Part shown: piece by piece, positions 41,460-50,397 of the stretch
How the letters are laid out: each line of letters begins with the position of its first letter
Numbering within the stretch: the stretch's first letter is position 1
NCBI RefSeq assembly: GCF_900110255.1
Contig: NZ_FODD01000023.1
Location: 95,974 to 159,973, forward strand
Origin: Actinacidiphila rubida
GTDB taxonomy: Bacteria; Actinomycetota; Actinomycetes; Streptomycetales; Streptomycetaceae
Direction: 5' to 3'
DNA length: 64,000 bases
Made by a program: the position numbers and the translations under genes
The notes under the pieces: model-generated
The model's database searches: none
Told to the model about the DNA's origin: nothing
Seen by the model: only the letters and a program-made list of their open reading frames with translations

Positions 41460-42485
41460 ATGCGTATTGGTGTACTGACCAGCGGCGGCGACTGCCCCGG
41501 ACTCAACGCCGTCATCCGGTCCGTCGTGCACCGCGCCGTCGTGGACCACGGCGACGAGGTCATCGGCTTCCACGACGGGTGGAAGGGCCTGCTGGAGTGC
41601 GACTACCGCAAGCTCGATCTGGACGCGGTGAGCGGCATCCTGGCCCGCGGCGGCACGATCCTGGGCTCGTCCCGGGTGCAGCCGGCGCACCTGCGCGGCG
41701 GTGTGGAGCGGGCCAAGGGCCACGTGACGGACCTCGGTCTCGACGCGATCATCCCGATCGGCGGCGAGGGCACGCTCAAGGCGGCCCGGCTGCTGTCCGA
41801 CGCGGGCCTGCCCATCGTGGGCGTGCCCAAGACCATCGACAACGACATCGCCTCCACCGACGTCACCTTCGGTTTCGACACCGCGGTGATGGTCGCCACC
41901 GAGGCGCTGGACCGGCTCAAGACCACCGCCGAGTCGCACCAGCGGGTGCTGATCGTCGAGGTCATGGGCCGGCACACCGGATGGATCGCGCTGCACTCGG
42001 GCATGGCGGCCGGCGCGCACGCGATCCTGGTGCCGGAGCGGCCCTTCGACGTGACGGAGCTGGCGCAGGTCGTCGGCGAGCGCTTCGAGGCGGGCAAGAA
42101 GTTCGCCATCGTGGTGGTCTCCGAGGGTGCCAAGCCCCGTGAGGGCACGATGGACTTCACGTCGGGCGCGACCGACATGTACGGCCACGAGCGGTTCACC
42201 GGCGTCGCCAACCAGCTGTCCGTGGAGCTCGAGGAGCGGCTGGGCAAGGAGGCCCGCCCGGTGATCCTCGGCCACGTCCAGCGCGGCGGCACGCCCACCG
42301 CGTACGACCGCGTGCTGGCCACCCGCTTCGGCTGGCACGCCGTGGAGGCCGTGCACAACGAGCGGTTCGGCATGATGACGGCGCTGCGCGGCACCGACAT
42401 CACGCTGGTTCCGCTGGCCGAGGCCGTCGAGCACCTGAAGACGGTGCCGGCCGAGCGCTACATCGAGGCCGAGTGCGTGCTGTGA
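41460..42485 (+). CDS. pfkA: 6-phosphofructokinase
   Basis: A 341-residue glycolytic enzyme converting fructose 6-phosphate to the 1,6-bisphosphate. Motifs seen are LTSGGDCPGLNAVIR, GGEGTLKAA (nucleotide site; Gly rather than Asp at the discriminating position favours ATP over pyrophosphate), PKTIDND, TAESHQRVLIVEVMGR and GHVQRGG. The length and sequence match the streptomycete mixed-group PFKs. AGGAG lies 11 bp before ATG 41460. A 15-bp hairpin directly after the gene supports independent transcription. Confidence 0.95.
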   Translation: MRIGVLTSGGDCPGLNAVIRSVVHRAVVDHGDEVIGFHDGWKGLLECDYRKLDLDAVSGILARGGTILGSSRVQPAHLRGGVERAKGHVTDLGLDAIIPIGGEGTLKAARLLSDAGLPIVGVPKTIDNDIASTDVTFGFDTAVMVATEALDRLKTTAESHQRVLIVEVMGRHTGWIALHSGMAAGAHAILVPERPFDVTELAQVVGERFEAGKKFAIVVVSEGAKPREGTMDFTSGATDMYGHERFTGVANQLSVELEERLGKEARPVILGHVQRGGTPTAYDRVLATRFGWHAVEAVHNERFGMMTALRGTDITLVPLAEAVEHLKTVPAERYIEAECVL

Positions 42486-42518
42486 GCCGCTGACCCGTCC
42501 GGGCCCGCATCACCTCGG

Positions 42519-42552
42519 ACCGCCCCCGGCCGCGATGGCGGCCGGGGGCGGT
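42519..42552. terminator. Terminator of pfkA
   Basis: A perfect 15-bp stem (ACCGCCCCCGGCCGC and its complement) with loop GATG lies 34 bp after the pfkA stop. Confidence 0.85.
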
Positions 42553-42591
42553 TCTACGCTGGTGCGGGCACAACGGTCGAAGGGATGACAG

Positions 42592-43557
42592 ATGGATCAC
42601 GGCGGACACGGCATGCCGGGCATGCACTCGGACCTGCCGCCGTTCACCCTCGGCCGGGGACTGGCCTTCCACGGCGGCGACCCGTTCTTCCTGGCCGGCT
42701 GCGTCGTGCTGCTGGCGCTGTACGGCTGGGGGGTGTTCCGGCTGCGCCGGCGCGGCGACCGGTGGCCGGTGGGCCGCACGGTGGCCTTCGGGCTGGGCGT
42801 GGTGACCGTCGGCGTGACGATGTGCACCGCGCTGAACGACTACGGCATGGTCATGTTCAGCGTGCACATGGTCCAGCACATGATCCTCAGCATGCTCTCG
42901 CCCATCCTGCTGCTGCTGGGCGCGCCGGTGACGCTGGCGCTGCGCGCGCTGCCCACCGCGGGCCGGGGCAGGACCGGGCCGCGCGAGCTGCTGGTGAAGC
43001 TGCTGCACAGCCGGTACCTGCGGGTGATCACGCACCCGGCGTTCACCCTCCCGCTGTTCGTCGCGAGCCTGTACGCCCTGTACTTCTCGCCGCTGTTCGA
43101 CCACCTGATGGGCAGCCGGGCCGGCCACATCGCGATGATGCTGCACTTCCTCGCCGTCGGCCTGGTGTTCTTCTGGCCGATCATGGGCGTGGACCCCGGC
43201 CCGCACCGGCCGGGTTACGTGATGCGCATGCTGGAGCTGTTCGCGGGCATGCCGTTCCACGCGTTCTTCGGCATCGCGCTGATGATGGCCAGCGAGCCGA
43301 TGGTCTCGACGTTCAAGCACCCCCCGGCCTCGCTGGGCATCGACCCGCTCAACGACCAGACGGCGGCGGGCGGAATCGCCTGGGCGTTCAGCGAGATCCC
43401 GTCCGTCATCGTGCTGGTGGCGCTGCTCTTCCAGTGGTACACCTCCGAGCAGCGGCAGGCGCGCCGCACGGACCGCGCCGCGGACCGCGACGGGGACGCG
43501 GAACTGGTGGCCTACAACGCGTATCTGGCATCGCTGGAGGCGCGCGGCCGCGGCTGA
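42592..43557 (+). CDS. CtaG-family (caa3-type) membrane protein
   Basis: A 321-residue protein with about seven transmembrane helices, of the caa3_CtaG family linked to cytochrome c oxidase assembly and copper delivery. The His/Met-rich N-terminus (MDHGGHGMPGMHSDLP) could bind copper, and conserved His residues occur in MFSVHMVQHMIL and GHIAMMLHFLAVG. No oxidase gene is adjacent, so the assignment is by family only. The next gene starts 17 bp later and is probably in the same transcript. Confidence 0.88.
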   Translation: MDHGGHGMPGMHSDLPPFTLGRGLAFHGGDPFFLAGCVVLLALYGWGVFRLRRRGDRWPVGRTVAFGLGVVTVGVTMCTALNDYGMVMFSVHMVQHMILSMLSPILLLLGAPVTLALRALPTAGRGRTGPRELLVKLLHSRYLRVITHPAFTLPLFVASLYALYFSPLFDHLMGSRAGHIAMMLHFLAVGLVFFWPIMGVDPGPHRPGYVMRMLELFAGMPFHAFFGIALMMASEPMVSTFKHPPASLGIDPLNDQTAAGGIAWAFSEIPSVIVLVALLFQWYTSEQRQARRTDRAADRDGDAELVAYNAYLASLEARGRG

Positions 43558-43574
43558 CGGAAGGGGGGCCCTGG

Positions 43575-44600
43575 ATGGGGCAGGTACGGATCTCGGGTGC
43601 GGCACTGGAGTTGCCGGGCGGCGCGACGGTGAGGTTCATGCGGACGCTGCGGCTGCCGGAGACGGGCACCCATCCGCTGCCGCCGGGCCTGGGCACCTTC
43701 CCGCTGCGCCGGGTCGCCGACCAGCAGGACCGCGCTCCGGCCGCGTGGCGGGAGCGCGGCGGCGTGCTGCTGCCGGTGTACCAGCGCGAGGCGATGTGGC
43801 TGAGCTTCTCCTCCCCCGTCCCGGTCGCCCTGCAGGTGGGCGTCGGCAAGGTCTGCGCGGTGTCCGGACGGCCGTGGAGCGACCGGCTCTCCCAGGACCC
43901 GCAGAACTACGTGGTGCTGCCCCGCCAGCCGTGGCTGGACGGCATCAACTCCGGCTCGGGGACGATCCGCCAGTTCGTGGCGGTCCCGCTGGGACTCGGC
44001 GCCACGGTGGAGGGCCAGGTCTCCGGCGAGGAGGTGTGGGGCGGCGTCCAGCTGCAGGCGTTCGAGCTGCGGGACGAGGCGCTGGAGCGGTGGCACGCCG
44101 CGCAGGCCGCCCGCCACGAGCGGGCCCGCGGCGGCTGGGCGGGCGCGTTGCCGGCCCCGATGGCGCCCGGCGGCAAGTACGGGATGCAGGCCATGGCCGC
44201 CCCGGGGGCCGCGCCCCCGGCGCCCTCGATGGGGCTCGGCGCGGGCGGCCGGATGCGGCAGGAGGTCTTCCGGGACGAACGGCCGCCGGCGGACTGGCGG
44301 CAGGAGCCGTCCGGCCGGGTGTTCGTGCACCTGGCGACCGCGCCGCAGTGGCGGGAGATCACCGGGGAGCCGGCCCCCGACTCGCCGGTGGACCGGTCGG
44401 CGTACAACGCGGCGGGGCTGCCCTGGTTCACGTACTACGACGCCGACGCCGAGGACCTGGCGCCGGCCGGCCCGCTGGCGGACGTCAAACCGGTCGGGGA
44501 CTGGCTGGGCGACGACCAGCAGCCGTGGACGCCGGTGCAGCCGGGCCAGGTCAAGCCGCTGGGTGACGATCCGGGCACGGTGGCCGACGGGCAGTGGTAG
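43575..44600 (+). CDS. Conserved hypothetical protein
   Basis: A 341-residue soluble protein without signal or membrane segments. The first 180 residues are strand-rich (VRISGAALELPGGATVRFMRTLRLPE, PVYQREAMWLSF, VALQVGVGKVCAVSG, TIRQFVAVPLGLGATVEGQV, VWGGVQLQAFEL), an arrangement I have seen in widely distributed uncharacterised proteins. The middle (about 185-240) is Ala/Pro/Gly-rich, and the C-terminal part ends in repeats of PVGDWLGD, PVQPGQVKPLGDD. GGGGGG lies upstream of ATG 43575. The link with the CtaG-like gene 17 bp upstream is positional only. Confidence 0.8.
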   Translation: MGQVRISGAALELPGGATVRFMRTLRLPETGTHPLPPGLGTFPLRRVADQQDRAPAAWRERGGVLLPVYQREAMWLSFSSPVPVALQVGVGKVCAVSGRPWSDRLSQDPQNYVVLPRQPWLDGINSGSGTIRQFVAVPLGLGATVEGQVSGEEVWGGVQLQAFELRDEALERWHAAQAARHERARGGWAGALPAPMAPGGKYGMQAMAAPGAAPPAPSMGLGAGGRMRQEVFRDERPPADWRQEPSGRVFVHLATAPQWREITGEPAPDSPVDRSAYNAAGLPWFTYYDADAEDLAPAGPLADVKPVGDWLGDDQQPWTPVQPGQVKPLGDDPGTVADGQW

Positions 44601-44777
44601 CGCGGCGCCACGGCGGGCGGGCTCGGCGCCGCGGACGGCTCCCGGCCGTCGCCCGCCCGCGGCGCCGACCGGCGCCACGCGCGGGTGCGTCGGCCCTGGC
44701 ACGGGTCGGGTGTGGCGCACTACGCTGCCGGGACGTCCCGGGCGGTCCGGGTCCGGTCGTGTGGGGAGGCAGCCGCG

Positions 44778-45497
44778 GTGTTCTACGGGGTGCTCAAGTA
44801 CGTGTTCCTCGGGCCCCTGCTGCGGCTCCTGTTCCGGCCGCGGATCGAGGGCATGGAGAACATCCCGGAGACGGGCGCGGCCATCGTCGCGGGCAACCAC
44901 CTGTCGTTCTCCGACCACTTCCTGATGCCGGCGATCCTGCCGCGCCGGATCACGTTCCTGGCGAAGGCCGAGTACTTCACCGGGCCCGGTCTCAAGGGAC
45001 GGCTGACCGCCTGGTTCTTCCGCAGTGTGGGCCAGATCCCGGTGGACCGCTCCGGCGGCAAGGCGTCCCAGGGGGCCATCGCCGCGGGTCTGGAGGTGCT
45101 CTCCAAGGGCGAGTTGCTCGGGATCTACCCGGAGGGGACCCGCTCGCACGACGGCCGGCTGTACCGGGGCCGTACCGGCGTGGCCGTGATGGCGCTGCGG
45201 GCGGGCGTGCCGGTGGTGCCGTGCGCGATGGTCGGCACGTTCGAACTGCAGCCGCCCGGCCGCGTGGTGCCGCGCATCGGCCGGGTCACCATCCGGTTCG
45301 GGCAGCCGATGGAGTTCGGCCGCTTCGCCGGTATGGACGACCGCCGCGAGGTGGTGCGGGCGGTGACCGACGAGATCATGTACGAGATCCTCGGGATGTC
45401 GGGCCAGGAGTACGTCGACCGGTACGCCGGCGACGTGAAGGCGGAGCAGGCGCAGCAGGCGCAGGGGGTCGCGGCGCGGCTGCGCCGCAAGCCCTGA
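44778..45497 (+). CDS. 1-acyl-sn-glycerol-3-phosphate acyltransferase-like (PlsC family)
   Basis: A 239-residue membrane-associated acyltransferase. The HX4D motif is NHLSFSD, the substrate-binding EGTR is in YPEGTRSHDG, and VPVVPCAMVGTFELQPPG marks the conserved hydrophobic pocket. It would move an acyl chain onto lysophosphatidate or a similar acceptor. GTG 44778 has GGGGAGG 8 bp upstream. The C-terminal tail is Gln/Ala-rich and basic. Several PlsC paralogues are usual in streptomycetes, so the acceptor is not certain. Confidence 0.9.
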   Translation: MFYGVLKYVFLGPLLRLLFRPRIEGMENIPETGAAIVAGNHLSFSDHFLMPAILPRRITFLAKAEYFTGPGLKGRLTAWFFRSVGQIPVDRSGGKASQGAIAAGLEVLSKGELLGIYPEGTRSHDGRLYRGRTGVAVMALRAGVPVVPCAMVGTFELQPPGRVVPRIGRVTIRFGQPMEFGRFAGMDDRREVVRAVTDEIMYEILGMSGQEYVDRYAGDVKAEQAQQAQGVAARLRRKP

Positions 45498-45636
45498 CGC
45501 CCCCTCGCGCGGGAGCGCCGCCCTGCCGAACCGCCTCCTGGTGGGATGCGCAAGGCCCCGGCAGCACGCCGACAGCGAATCCGCGATCGGCGAACGCCCC
45601 TGGCCGGGGCGGCTCCGGCGCCCGTAGCGTCGCGGC

Positions 45637-46680
45637 ATGACGGGAACCGCGTTCGTGATCGGCGCTTCGGGACAGATCGGACGGCAGGCGGTACGCGCCC
45701 TGGCCGAGGACGGCTGGGAGGTGACGGCCGCCTCGCGTGGCGGCGGCACGGATCCGGGGTGGCCGCGGGACGTGCGTACCGCGCGGGTCGACCGGGCGGA
45801 CACCACCGCCCTCACCGCGGCGCTCGGGGACGGCGCCGACGTGGTGCTGGACTGCGTGGCCTACGACGGCGGGCACGCCGCCCAGCTGCTCTCGCTCGCC
45901 GACCGGATCGGCTCGGCCGTGGTCATTTCCAGCGCCGGGGTCTACGAGGACGGCGAGGGCCGCAACTTCGACACCCAGGAGGAACCGGACGGCTTCCCGC
46001 GGTACCCGGTGCCGCTGCCGGAGACCTGCGGCACGGTCGCGCCGGGTCCCGCGACCTACGGCACGCGCAAGGCCGAGCTGGAGCAGGCGCTGCTCGCGGC
46101 CGGCGACCGGCTGCCCAGCACCCTGCTGCGGGCGGGCGCGATCCACGGCACCTTCAGCCCGATCCCGCGCGAGCTGTACTTCGTCAAGCGGGTGCTGGAC
46201 GGGCGTGCGGTGCGGATCCTCGCGTACGGCGGCGCGAGCCGGTTCCACCCGGTGCACGCCTCGAACCTCGCGGAGCTGGTGCGGCTGGCCGCACGCCATC
46301 CCGGGTCGCGGGTGCTCAACGCCGGTGACCCGGTCGTGCCGACGGCCGCGGAGATCGCCGCGGCCGTCGACGCGGCGATGGGCGCGGCCGGCCGGACCGT
46401 GGCCGTGGACGGGCCGCCACCCCTCCCGACGGTCGGCGAGAGCCCGTGGACGATCCCCTACCCCATCGTGATGGACATGTCGGCCGCGGCGCGGGAGTTG
46501 GGGTACCGGGCGGTCACCACGTACGAGGACTCGCTGCCGGCCACGGTGGAGTGGCTGGCGGACACGGTTCGGGGCGGGGACTGGCGGACGGCGTTCCCGC
46601 TGGTGGCGGGGATGTCCGAGCACACGGACTGGTTCGACTACGCGGCGGAGGACGCCTGGCTGGCCGCGTCGGGACGCTGA
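45637..46680 (+). CDS. NAD-dependent epimerase/dehydratase-like protein
   Basis: A 347-residue extended SDR. VIGASGQIGRQAVRALAEDG is the dinucleotide-binding motif, VVISSAGVYEDGEG the catalytic Ser strand and TYGTRKAELEQAL a YxxxK motif. The C-terminal region (DPVVPTAAEIAAAVDAAM...) is typical of the substrate-binding part. Reaction unknown; reductase, epimerase or a regulatory NmrA-like role are all possible. It is flanked by short gaps and no pathway partners. Confidence 0.88.
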   Translation: MTGTAFVIGASGQIGRQAVRALAEDGWEVTAASRGGGTDPGWPRDVRTARVDRADTTALTAALGDGADVVLDCVAYDGGHAAQLLSLADRIGSAVVISSAGVYEDGEGRNFDTQEEPDGFPRYPVPLPETCGTVAPGPATYGTRKAELEQALLAAGDRLPSTLLRAGAIHGTFSPIPRELYFVKRVLDGRAVRILAYGGASRFHPVHASNLAELVRLAARHPGSRVLNAGDPVVPTAAEIAAAVDAAMGAAGRTVAVDGPPPLPTVGESPWTIPYPIVMDMSAAARELGYRAVTTYEDSLPATVEWLADTVRGGDWRTAFPLVAGMSEHTDWFDYAAEDAWLAASGR

Positions 46681-46820
46681 GAGCCGTGCCGGGGTCCGGA
46701 CGCTGAATGCCGGAGTCCGGATGCCGGAGAGGCGGTTCGTGTCGCCGACCGGAGGGTCAGGGTCGCTGACCGGGAAATCGGGTCGCCGGCGGCGGGCGAG
46801 CGGCCCTAGTGTCACGGGAC

Positions 46821-47681
46821 ATGAGTGCGCGACTGAGGCACATCGCCAAGGAGAACGAGCGGATCGTGGCCGACGGGGGCTACACCGCGCCCGGTGGTGC
46901 CTGGGTGCCGCTGGCGGCCGCGGTCACCGCGGCCGCGGACGGCACCGCCGTGTTCGGGCCGGAGCCCGTGCCCGTGCCGGACGCCGCCTTCTCCGGCGGC
47001 CCGGCCGCCCGCTGCACCGTGACGGGCGAGAGCAGCACGGAGGCGGCGAGGCGGCTCACCTCGGTGCCGGGCGCGGGTCCGGTGGCCGTGCTCAACTTCG
47101 CCTCCGCCCGCAACCCCGGGGGCGGTTACGTCAACGGGGCGCAGGCGCAGGAGGAGGCGCTGTGCCGGGCGTCGGCGCTGTACCCGTGCCTGCTGCGGGC
47201 TCCGGAGTACTACGCGCACCACCGCGAGGTCCGTGACGCGTTCTACAGCGACCGCGTGATCCACTCCCCCGCCGTGCCCGTGTTCCGGGACGACCGCGGG
47301 GCGCTGCTCGACCGGGCGTACGCGGCCGGGTTCCTGACCTCGCCCGCGCCGAACGCCGGGGTGATCGCGCGGACGGCGCCTGAGCGCGCAGGCGGGATCG
47401 GCCCGGCGCTGGACGCCCGCGCCGAGCGGGTCCTCGAGGTCGCGGCCGCCCACGGCTACCGGCGGCTGGTGCTGGGCGCGTGGGGGTGCGGGGTCTTCCG
47501 GAACGACCCGGCGCGAGTCGCGACGGCCTTCGCCCGGCTGCTCACCGGCGAGGGGCGGTTCGCCCGGGCCGTGGACGAGGTGGTGTTCGCGGTGCTGGAC
47601 CGGCGGGCGGACTCCCCCACGCGGGCGGCGTTCGAGGCCGTCTTCGCCGGCCCGCCCCGGGGCGCCGAGCTTGCACGGTGA
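46821..47681 (+). CDS. TIGR02452-type poly(ADP-ribose) glycohydrolase-like protein
   Basis: A 286-residue macrodomain-fold hydrolase of the microbial PARG family. The signature is NPGGGYVNGAQAQEEALCR, in which GGG and the QEE glutamate pair bind and cleave ADP-ribose linkages. VLGAWGCGVFRNDP and FAVLD near the end are the other conserved blocks. It would remove ADP-ribose from proteins or nucleic acids in the cytoplasm. ATG 46821 is preferred over GTG 46809. No ADP-ribosyltransferase gene lies nearby, and the next gene is a YbaK-type editing hydrolase. Confidence 0.9.
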   Translation: MSARLRHIAKENERIVADGGYTAPGGAWVPLAAAVTAAADGTAVFGPEPVPVPDAAFSGGPAARCTVTGESSTEAARRLTSVPGAGPVAVLNFASARNPGGGYVNGAQAQEEALCRASALYPCLLRAPEYYAHHREVRDAFYSDRVIHSPAVPVFRDDRGALLDRAYAAGFLTSPAPNAGVIARTAPERAGGIGPALDARAERVLEVAAAHGYRRLVLGAWGCGVFRNDPARVATAFARLLTGEGRFARAVDEVVFAVLDRRADSPTRAAFEAVFAGPPRGAELAR

Positions 47682-47707
47682 GCGCGATCCGACGACTGTA
47701 GGCGGGT

Positions 47708-48268
47708 ATGAGCGAGCAACAGACGCAGGACGCCCCCGTGGGCGGCGGCACGGGCACAGGCACGGACGGCGGTTCGGCGGCCGGGGACACGCACGCGATG
47801 TACGAGCGGCTGGTCGCGCTGCTGGACGAACAGGGCGCGCGGTACCGGACGATCGACCACGCGCCCGAGGGCGCCACCGAGGTGGTGAGCGAGCTGCGCG
47901 GCAACTCCCTTGCCCAGGCGGCCAAGTGCATCGTGGTGATGGTCAAGGTCGGGAAGAAGGTGACCCGTTACGTGCTGGCGGTGGTGCCCGGCGACCGGCG
48001 GGTGGACATCGGCGCGGTGAAGGCGCTGCTGGAGGGCACCTACGCGTCGTTCGCGTCGCGTGACGTCGCGGAGCGGCTGGCCGGCAGCGTGAGCGGCACC
48101 GTGCTGCCGTTCTCGTTCGACGAGCGGCTCGAACTCGTCGTCGATCCGGGCCTGCTGGAGCACGACGAGATCTTCTTCAACGCGGCCCGGCTGGACCGCT
48201 CGCTGGCGCTGTCGGCGAAGGACTACGCGCGGATCGCGGCGCCACGCGTCGAGGCGATCGCCGGCTGA
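47708..48268 (+). CDS. YbaK/EbsC-family aminoacyl-tRNA deacylase-like protein
   Basis: A 186-residue protein. After a Gly/Thr-rich N-terminus (about 1-28), the YbaK domain runs from YERLVALLDEQGARYRTIDHAPEG to the end, with the conserved lysine in LAQAAKCIVVMV and the GTVLPFSF segment. Family members hydrolyse mischarged tRNA (Cys-tRNA-Pro or Ala-tRNA-Pro). The N-terminal extension is unusual and probably disordered. It lies 26 bp after the PARG-like gene, so the two are likely co-transcribed. Confidence 0.88.
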   Translation: MSEQQTQDAPVGGGTGTGTDGGSAAGDTHAMYERLVALLDEQGARYRTIDHAPEGATEVVSELRGNSLAQAAKCIVVMVKVGKKVTRYVLAVVPGDRRVDIGAVKALLEGTYASFASRDVAERLAGSVSGTVLPFSFDERLELVVDPGLLEHDEIFFNAARLDRSLALSAKDYARIAAPRVEAIAG

Positions 48269-48291
48269 CGCGGCGGCCGGTCGCGTCCGCC

Positions 48292-48347
48292 ACCGGCCGA
48301 GACCGGCCGAGACCGGCCGAGACCGGCCGAGACCGGCCGAGACCGGG
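48292..48347. repeat. 10-bp tandem repeat, about 5.5 copies
   Basis: The unit GACCGGCCGA repeats without change four times, with a near-perfect copy at the start and a part copy at the end. It lies just after the YbaK gene and before the strong hairpin. Slipped-strand length variation is likely between strains. Confidence 0.85.
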
Positions 48348-48360
48348 CTGCCCGCGGTAC

Positions 48361-48393
48361 GGGCCGTGCACCGCCTCGGGCGGTGCACGGCCC
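48361..48393. terminator. Very strong bidirectional hairpin
   Basis: A perfect 15-bp stem (GGGCCGTGCACCGCC and complement) closes loop TCG between the convergent YbaK and aminopeptidase genes. Confidence 0.88.
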
Positions 48394-48411
48394 GTCGGCC
48401 GTCCCTGGCGG

Positions 48412-49992
48412 CTACTTCGCCGCGGGCACCGGCGTGGCGTGCGGCCCGCACACCACGTCCTGCGCGTCGAGCGTGCCGCTCAACAGGTAGGCGTCCACCC
48501 GGGAGTTGATGCACGGGTTGACCAGGTTGGTGACGCCGTGCGAGCCGGCGTCCTTCTCGGTGATCAGCCGCGATCCGGCGAGCCTGCCGTGCAGTTCGAG
48601 CGCGCCGTCGTACGGGGTCGCCGCGTCGCGGGTGCTCTGCACGATCAGCACGCCCGGCAGCCCGCGGTGCGAGCGGACGTCCACGGGGTGCTGCTGCCGG
48701 ACCGGCCAGGTCGCGCACGGCAGGTTCAGCCAGGCGTTGGACCAGGTGAGGAACGGGTACCGCGCGTCGAGTGCGGTGTTGTCGCGGTCCCAACGCTGCC
48801 AGCTGGTGGGCCACTTGGCGTCGGTGCACTCCACCGCTGTGTAGACGGCGTTGCCGTTCTCCGCCGTCGCGTTGCCCTTGGTGTCGGACATGTCCGGGCC
48901 GGCCGCGTCGACCAGGGCCTGGGTGTCCCCCGCCTCGTAGCGGCTCCACACCCCGGCGACGGTGGCCCAGGTGGAGTCGTAGTAGGGCGCGTTCTGGAAG
49001 AACCCGAGGAGCTCGGACGGGCCGACGACCCCGCCGATCGGCTGGGCCTTCGCGGCCGCGCGCAGCTGCTCCCAGCGTGCCTCGACCTGGGCGGCGGTGG
49101 TGCCGAGGTGGTACACCGAGTCGTAGGACGCGACCCACTTCTGCCAGTCGTTCCAGCGGCCCTCGAAGGCGACGTCCTGGTCCAGGTTGTTCTGGTACCA
49201 GATCTGGTCCCGGGCCGGGTTGACGACCGAGTCCACGATCATGCGGCGCACGTGCGTCGGGAACAGGCTGGCGTAGACCGCGCCGAGGTAGGTGCCGTAG
49301 GACACGCCGAGGTAGTTGAGGCGCTGCTCGCCGAGGCCGGCCCGGATGACGTCGAGGTCGCGGGCGGTGTTGGCGGTGGTCATCTGCGACAGCATCGCGG
49401 CGCCGGTGCGCTCCAGGCAGCCGTCCGCGTACTCGCGGGCGAGCTTGCGCTGCGCGAGCTTGTCGGCCTCGTCGCCGGGGACCGGGTCGGCCTTGGGCGC
49501 CGCCACGAACTCCTGCGGGTCCTCGCAGGAGATGGGCGCGGAGTGGCCGACGCCGCGCGGGTCGAAGCCCACGAAGTCGTAGGCGGCCGCGGTGTTCTTC
49601 CACAGCGCCGACGCGCCGGTCAGCCGCAGCGGGAAGCGCAGCCCCGAGCCGCCGGGACCGCCGGGGTTGTAGATGAGGGCACCCTGCCGCTGCTCGGCGG
49701 TGCCGGTGCTGGTCGCCCGGTCCACCGCGAGCTTGACGGTGGCGCCGAACGGCCGGGAGTAGTCGACGGGCACGGTGACCCAGCCGCACTGCACCGGCGC
49801 CGCCAGTCCCCAGTCGGCCGGGCAGGCCGCCCAGTCGATCCCCTGGCGTGCGGCGCTGTCCGCGGCGATCATCTCGCCGACGGACTCCGGTACGACGACC
49901 TCGTGAGCGGGCCGGGCGGTGGCGGCCGGCGCGGCGGCGAACGCGCCGGCCAGTAGGACACCGGTGGAGACGAGCACGATCGTGCGTCTCAT
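48412..49992 (-). CDS. Secreted alpha/beta-hydrolase, tripeptidyl aminopeptidase-like
   Basis: A 526-residue exported protein of the Tap/SlpD/SlpE family, which releases tripeptides from protein N-termini. The signal peptide (RRTIVLVSTGVLLAGAFAAAPAATA) is followed by YNPGGPGGSG (oxyanion region). The catalytic triad is Ser231 in GVSYGTYLG, Asp in VQSTRDAATPY and His in AGSHGVT near the C-terminus. Cysteine pairs in the mature part fit an extracellular enzyme. It is separated from the urease operon by 405 bp. Confidence 0.92.
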   Translation of the reverse strand: MRRTIVLVSTGVLLAGAFAAAPAATARPAHEVVVPESVGEMIAADSAARQGIDWAACPADWGLAAPVQCGWVTVPVDYSRPFGATVKLAVDRATSTGTAEQRQGALIYNPGGPGGSGLRFPLRLTGASALWKNTAAAYDFVGFDPRGVGHSAPISCEDPQEFVAAPKADPVPGDEADKLAQRKLAREYADGCLERTGAAMLSQMTTANTARDLDVIRAGLGEQRLNYLGVSYGTYLGAVYASLFPTHVRRMIVDSVVNPARDQIWYQNNLDQDVAFEGRWNDWQKWVASYDSVYHLGTTAAQVEARWEQLRAAAKAQPIGGVVGPSELLGFFQNAPYYDSTWATVAGVWSRYEAGDTQALVDAAGPDMSDTKGNATAENGNAVYTAVECTDAKWPTSWQRWDRDNTALDARYPFLTWSNAWLNLPCATWPVRQQHPVDVRSHRGLPGVLIVQSTRDAATPYDGALELHGRLAGSRLITEKDAGSHGVTNLVNPCINSRVDAYLLSGTLDAQDVVCGPHATPVPAAK

Positions 49993-50397
49993 GGTTCGGA
50001 CCTCCCCCTGACGGACCGTGGCTTGTGGCCACGGCGTTCACAGTGATGAGGTGCGAATCTTTTCCCCTGTGTGCCGGCCGTGAACAGGCCAGGTGGGTGA
50101 TTCTTCATCAAAGCGTGATTCCGTACCGGAGTTGGCCTGGGCCGCATGGGTGACGGCGCCTGCCACGAGCGCCCGCGCCTGTCGGGTGCGGGACGCGGCG
50201 GTCACCGGCCGGCTCGGGCTGGAAAGGGTGGCGCGCCAGAACGGGTGTCCGGGCGGTCCGGCGCCGTGTGCCGCGCCATCGGCGCCGTGTCCGGTGTAGC
50301 GACGCTCGGCGGCCACCATCGGCCGTGGCGTACCCCAGCGGCGCGTGGGATCCGGCGCCGCTCACGCCGCGCCCCGCCCCGGGCGGGCAGGTGTCGG
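49993..50397. other. 405-bp region between the aminopeptidase and ureD
   Basis: It holds the aminopeptidase promoter (an A+T-richer part at about 50040-50130) and the trailer of ureD. I see no strong hairpin and no convincing gene; an open frame of about 90 codons on the minus strand has no family features. Confidence 0.5.

Noticed and set aside
50038..50319. 93-codon frame on the minus strand upstream of the aminopeptidase
   Set aside because: It overlaps the promoter region, lacks a ribosome site and shows no conserved pattern.
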